Assembly: GCA_920105625.2 (NCBI GenBank)
Contig: OV050032.1
Location: 23,767,351 to 23,831,350 of the forward strand
Origin: Clusia tigrina
Lineage: Eukaryota > Arthropoda > Insecta > Diptera > Clusiidae
Direction: 5' to 3'
Length of the DNA stretch: 64,000 nucleotides
Below are positions 60,925-64,000 of this stretch, piece after piece. Under the pieces are notes generated by a model that ran no database searches, was not told the DNA's origin, and saw only the letters and a program-made list of their open reading frames with translations. Both the position numbers and the translations under genes were made by a program. How positions within the stretch are numbered: the first letter of the stretch is position 1; every line of letters starts with the position of its first letter.

Positions 60925-63900
60925 TCCAATATTGTAAAAGCATAGAAAATTGGCTTAATCAGACTTGAGGGGAAATTTGGTACAAGATGAACGACACACG
61001 AATTCAAGTGCTTAATAAATCCATTGCTAACATACCTAAATTCATACTAAAGGTGCGGCATTAATTAATGTAGGTGCTTCGAGAAGTTCCTGAATGATTC
61101 TCAACTAACAATTTCCAAATATATATTATTTATTTAAAATTGAAGCCTTTGATTCACTTATGTATTAAATAAAACAAATCAACATTTCTATCGTATTAGA
61201 ACAACAACCAAAAATATGTGTTCATGGTCTAAATATTGGGCATTGGGTTATTATGGTAATGAACATAATTACGAAAAAACGAACATTAGCAGAATTTGTA
61301 ATTTGTATACTAATGTGAGCATTGTGGGAAGCGCATAAAATACGAGGCAGAGGGAAGGAAGGAAGTAGATTCTTGCGTGCCGAATTCGAGCGCATTAAAA
61401 TCCCACAAATGCTTCACGTAAATAGCAATTAAATAGAATAGTACACATGCATAGAAATTGTAGCTGCATTCAAACATGCTTCGTTAAATGAGTAGAAAAA
61501 TGTGTACGCCCGAACGCCGTTAAGTAATTGATAAAGGTTAAACAATAACACAATTAAAATGAAGGACATTCCAGACCCAAAAAGTGGTCACACACTTTAC
61601 TATATCGTAATCACTTCAAAATGCATAAACAACTGTACCAAGGCAAATGGAAGAATGGAATACGATTGCTCTCAGCAAAACGAAGATTCCATAGTTTAAT
61701 TCGTGCAACCAGGAATGACATTTAATCCACTGCTGACCTGAAATTTGATTCGGTGCTGCTAGAGTTGGTCTCTTACCAACGTTGCTTACTGCAACAGCTT
61801 CGACCTGGCCCTTCATTACTTACTTCATCTCTATTAAAGATAACATTTCATAACAATCAGGGTAATTAATTGAATTTATGCGCTTCACTGGAGAATCAAA
61901 ATGAACGCGTATATAATTACCTCTGTTTGCACGCATGTAAATTGTGTAAAAATGTCATTAAACAAATTTAATTGCCATAATTTACATGACAATGAAACAA
62001 CACCGGCAACAAAAACACCAACCATACCAACCTCAACTCAAGTGATGAAATTATAAGAACTGTTTGAATGAACATATGAAATACTAAAGTACAATAAGCA
62101 ACAATGCAAATAATAATGGGGTAATAAATTTAATTAATTTAAAATTAGCAGCTTCAACGCTTGCAACTGAGTATTCTTGACCCAGCTTTGACTGTACGAT
62201 GGAGGTTTCTCTGTGCCCACCCTGTCGGAATAGTCTCACTTGAACACATTTTCCCCTCGCCACACCTAAATAACTTTCCTTTGTATCAGTTATTTTTTAC
62301 TTTTATTTTTACATATTTTGCACATATTCACCTTTGATCCAACACATATTAATTCACAAATATAATGGATTTATCTGTGAGCTTTTCGTACAAAATTTCA
62401 TTCTATCGTACGGTATTTGACAGCTGTGGAAAGCACTCTCTGAGTCGTGTGCACCGCCTCCAACATGAGCCGACAAACATGCAAAAACCGCACTGTGGTT
62501 TGTGTGTGTGTGAGCTTTCATTAGAGCGAACTACCAAGTTTGACAGTAGTGAGATCCGAAAATAATATCGAGTGACACCAGTTAGTCAAACAGCATTACC
62601 CCAAAAAAAAACGTTCTTTATGGAGGCTACGCAGCGATATACAAATTAAGATAATAGCATAAGCATTTCAAAAATTAGATAAAACGTGACCTCCTTTTGT
62701 TTTGTGGTTGTGCTGTTTTGCACCATTCGAGATGTTCCAGGATTAGCAATAAGAAACTAGTATACCAACAATAACGAGCACAACTGAAGTGGCTGTTTCC
62801 AAATGCAATGCTCACTCAAGAAACCGCTTTGCCGCACGGGGCTAGGAATTTTCGCTCTAGTTTAAAGACGTGAAAGCGTTTGCAGATGCTTGACAAAAAG
62901 CCGACATTTGCAGATATGCTCCACGAGGGAATAGTTCAGATTCGTCATCAATCGTCCGACTGTATCGATGCATTGCAGACTGGCTTGTTTTCTCAGTTTT
63001 TACTAGTGTGTCAAGTTTTTCTTCAATGATAAGGCAAAGAGACTTTGTATCATTATCAAGTCTCTCAAAAACTATTGGACTTTCCCCATTTTATGAATGG
63101 AATATCCAAGTTTTGGTGACACGTGCGAACATATTTCTAAATATAGAGACAGAACACATTTGCAATGGCAAATACAAAGTTCACTAAGTTCATTTAATTG
63201 GCATTTGCCAATCTCTCAATAAAGATACTTTGTAAGTACAAGTAATTAAAGTCTCGTGCGACGTCATGGTTATTTTCAATAATTGCAAATATCACAATAG
63301 CTGCAATATTTCCAATTTTTTCAAAATATTTTAAATTCATCCAAACTATTTTAGAATTTCACAAACTCCGAATTTTGTCAATTGGGGTGGGCTGTGAGTC
63401 GTTTCGTAAACCGTGATGGGTTCGGGGGTCGTTTGGTAAAATGTGACGTTATTATTTAGGTCAGATCTTACTTAACGTAGGGTTGGAGGGGTTTGTTCAA
63501 AATTACGAAAATAGAAGTGACTTCATTTATGGACGACTCCTAAGCTGAACACGAGGTGGACCAGTAGTCTGAGAATTATTATGTAAGGCCACCATGTTAT
63601 AACTATGAACTGCGTAGCTAACTGAAGTTGAATTATTGGTCGAAATGAAATCAACCCACTCAACTTACGGCAGTCGGTGTTTCGGATTTCGAACAAAACA
63701 AAATCAATTTATTGCAATGTAATAATGTTAATACCAGAGGTCGTTCAAATCAAAGGTCAATTCAAAATTTTAACATAATGATAAAATTGTTCAGGTGCAG
63801 ATAATATTTGAGTTCTTGAAAGTAAAAAGAAACAAAAAGTTCCATAAACAACAATTCAATTTTAACGCAGAGCAATGCTAACTTCCGGAAGCCCTCTTCT

Positions 63901-64000
63901 GCGCTAAGTTGTACCAATCATGTTAACAATAATATATTTTTAATATCATAATTTAACGTATCATTTTGAAACACAAACTCCAAACATAAATCAGCTGGTG

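Larger units (their letters stand above)
55830..64000. other. AT-rich region upstream of ODR4, no gene recognised
   Basis: Eight kb without a supportable exon. The promoter of ODR4 should lie near its left edge but no clear motif decides it. A TATAAAAG word occurs at 58125-58132 on the plus strand with no coding exon after it. At 63389-63460 two diverged copies of a ~30-base unit (GTCGTTTSGTAAAMYGTGA) stand in tandem. Two hairpins are listed separately. Confidence 0.4.

Overview
This is a eukaryotic window, almost certainly from a higher fly (Diptera, Brachycera) and most like a tephritid or related acalyptrate. Three protein genes are split by introns with GT-AG sites, the intergenic DNA is AT-rich and full of CA/TA/GTT microsatellites, and there is a dense mix of decayed insect transposons. 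The species cannot be named from the sequence alone.

Layout. (1) 1-5.3 kb: gene-poor, with a broken LINE RNase H fragment (minus) and two tRNA-derived SINE copies. (2) 5.3-9.4 kb, plus strand: a six-coding-exon gene for a 500-residue synaptotagmin-like protein with two C2 domains. (3) 9.4-35.8 kb: a long gene desert holding an internally deleted mariner (11.5-12.4 kb), SINE copies, tandem repeats, a Transib (RAG1-related) transposon remnant with near-perfect terminal inverted repeats (31.6-33.7 kb), and a 244-bp palindromic MITE (35.2-35.5 kb). (4) 35.8-45.6 kb, plus strand: a six-coding-exon gene for a 755-residue secreted trypsin-type serine protease with two thrombospondin-type-1-like modules; its first intron is about 5.5 kb. 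(5) 45.6-50.4 kb: intergenic, with one SINE. (6) 50.4-55.8 kb, minus strand: a five-exon gene for a 459-residue ODR4 homologue, in which one intron uses a GC-AG donor and another holds two transposase remnants. (7) 55.8-64 kb: AT-rich, no gene seen, with two striking hairpins.

All three gene models close in frame across every junction (1503, 2268 and 1380 coding bases). The genes have no visible functional link: a vesicle/membrane C2 protein, an extracellular protease, and an ER-membrane protein of the UFSP2/receptor-trafficking type. The most notable non-genic content is the Transib remnant, whose CACAATG-type ends recall V(D)J recombination signals, the long-armed MITE, and a six-copy SINE family with tRNA A and B boxes.

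Limits: homologies were recognised by eye from motifs. No database search was run, and 5' untranslated exons and promoters could not be placed with confidence.
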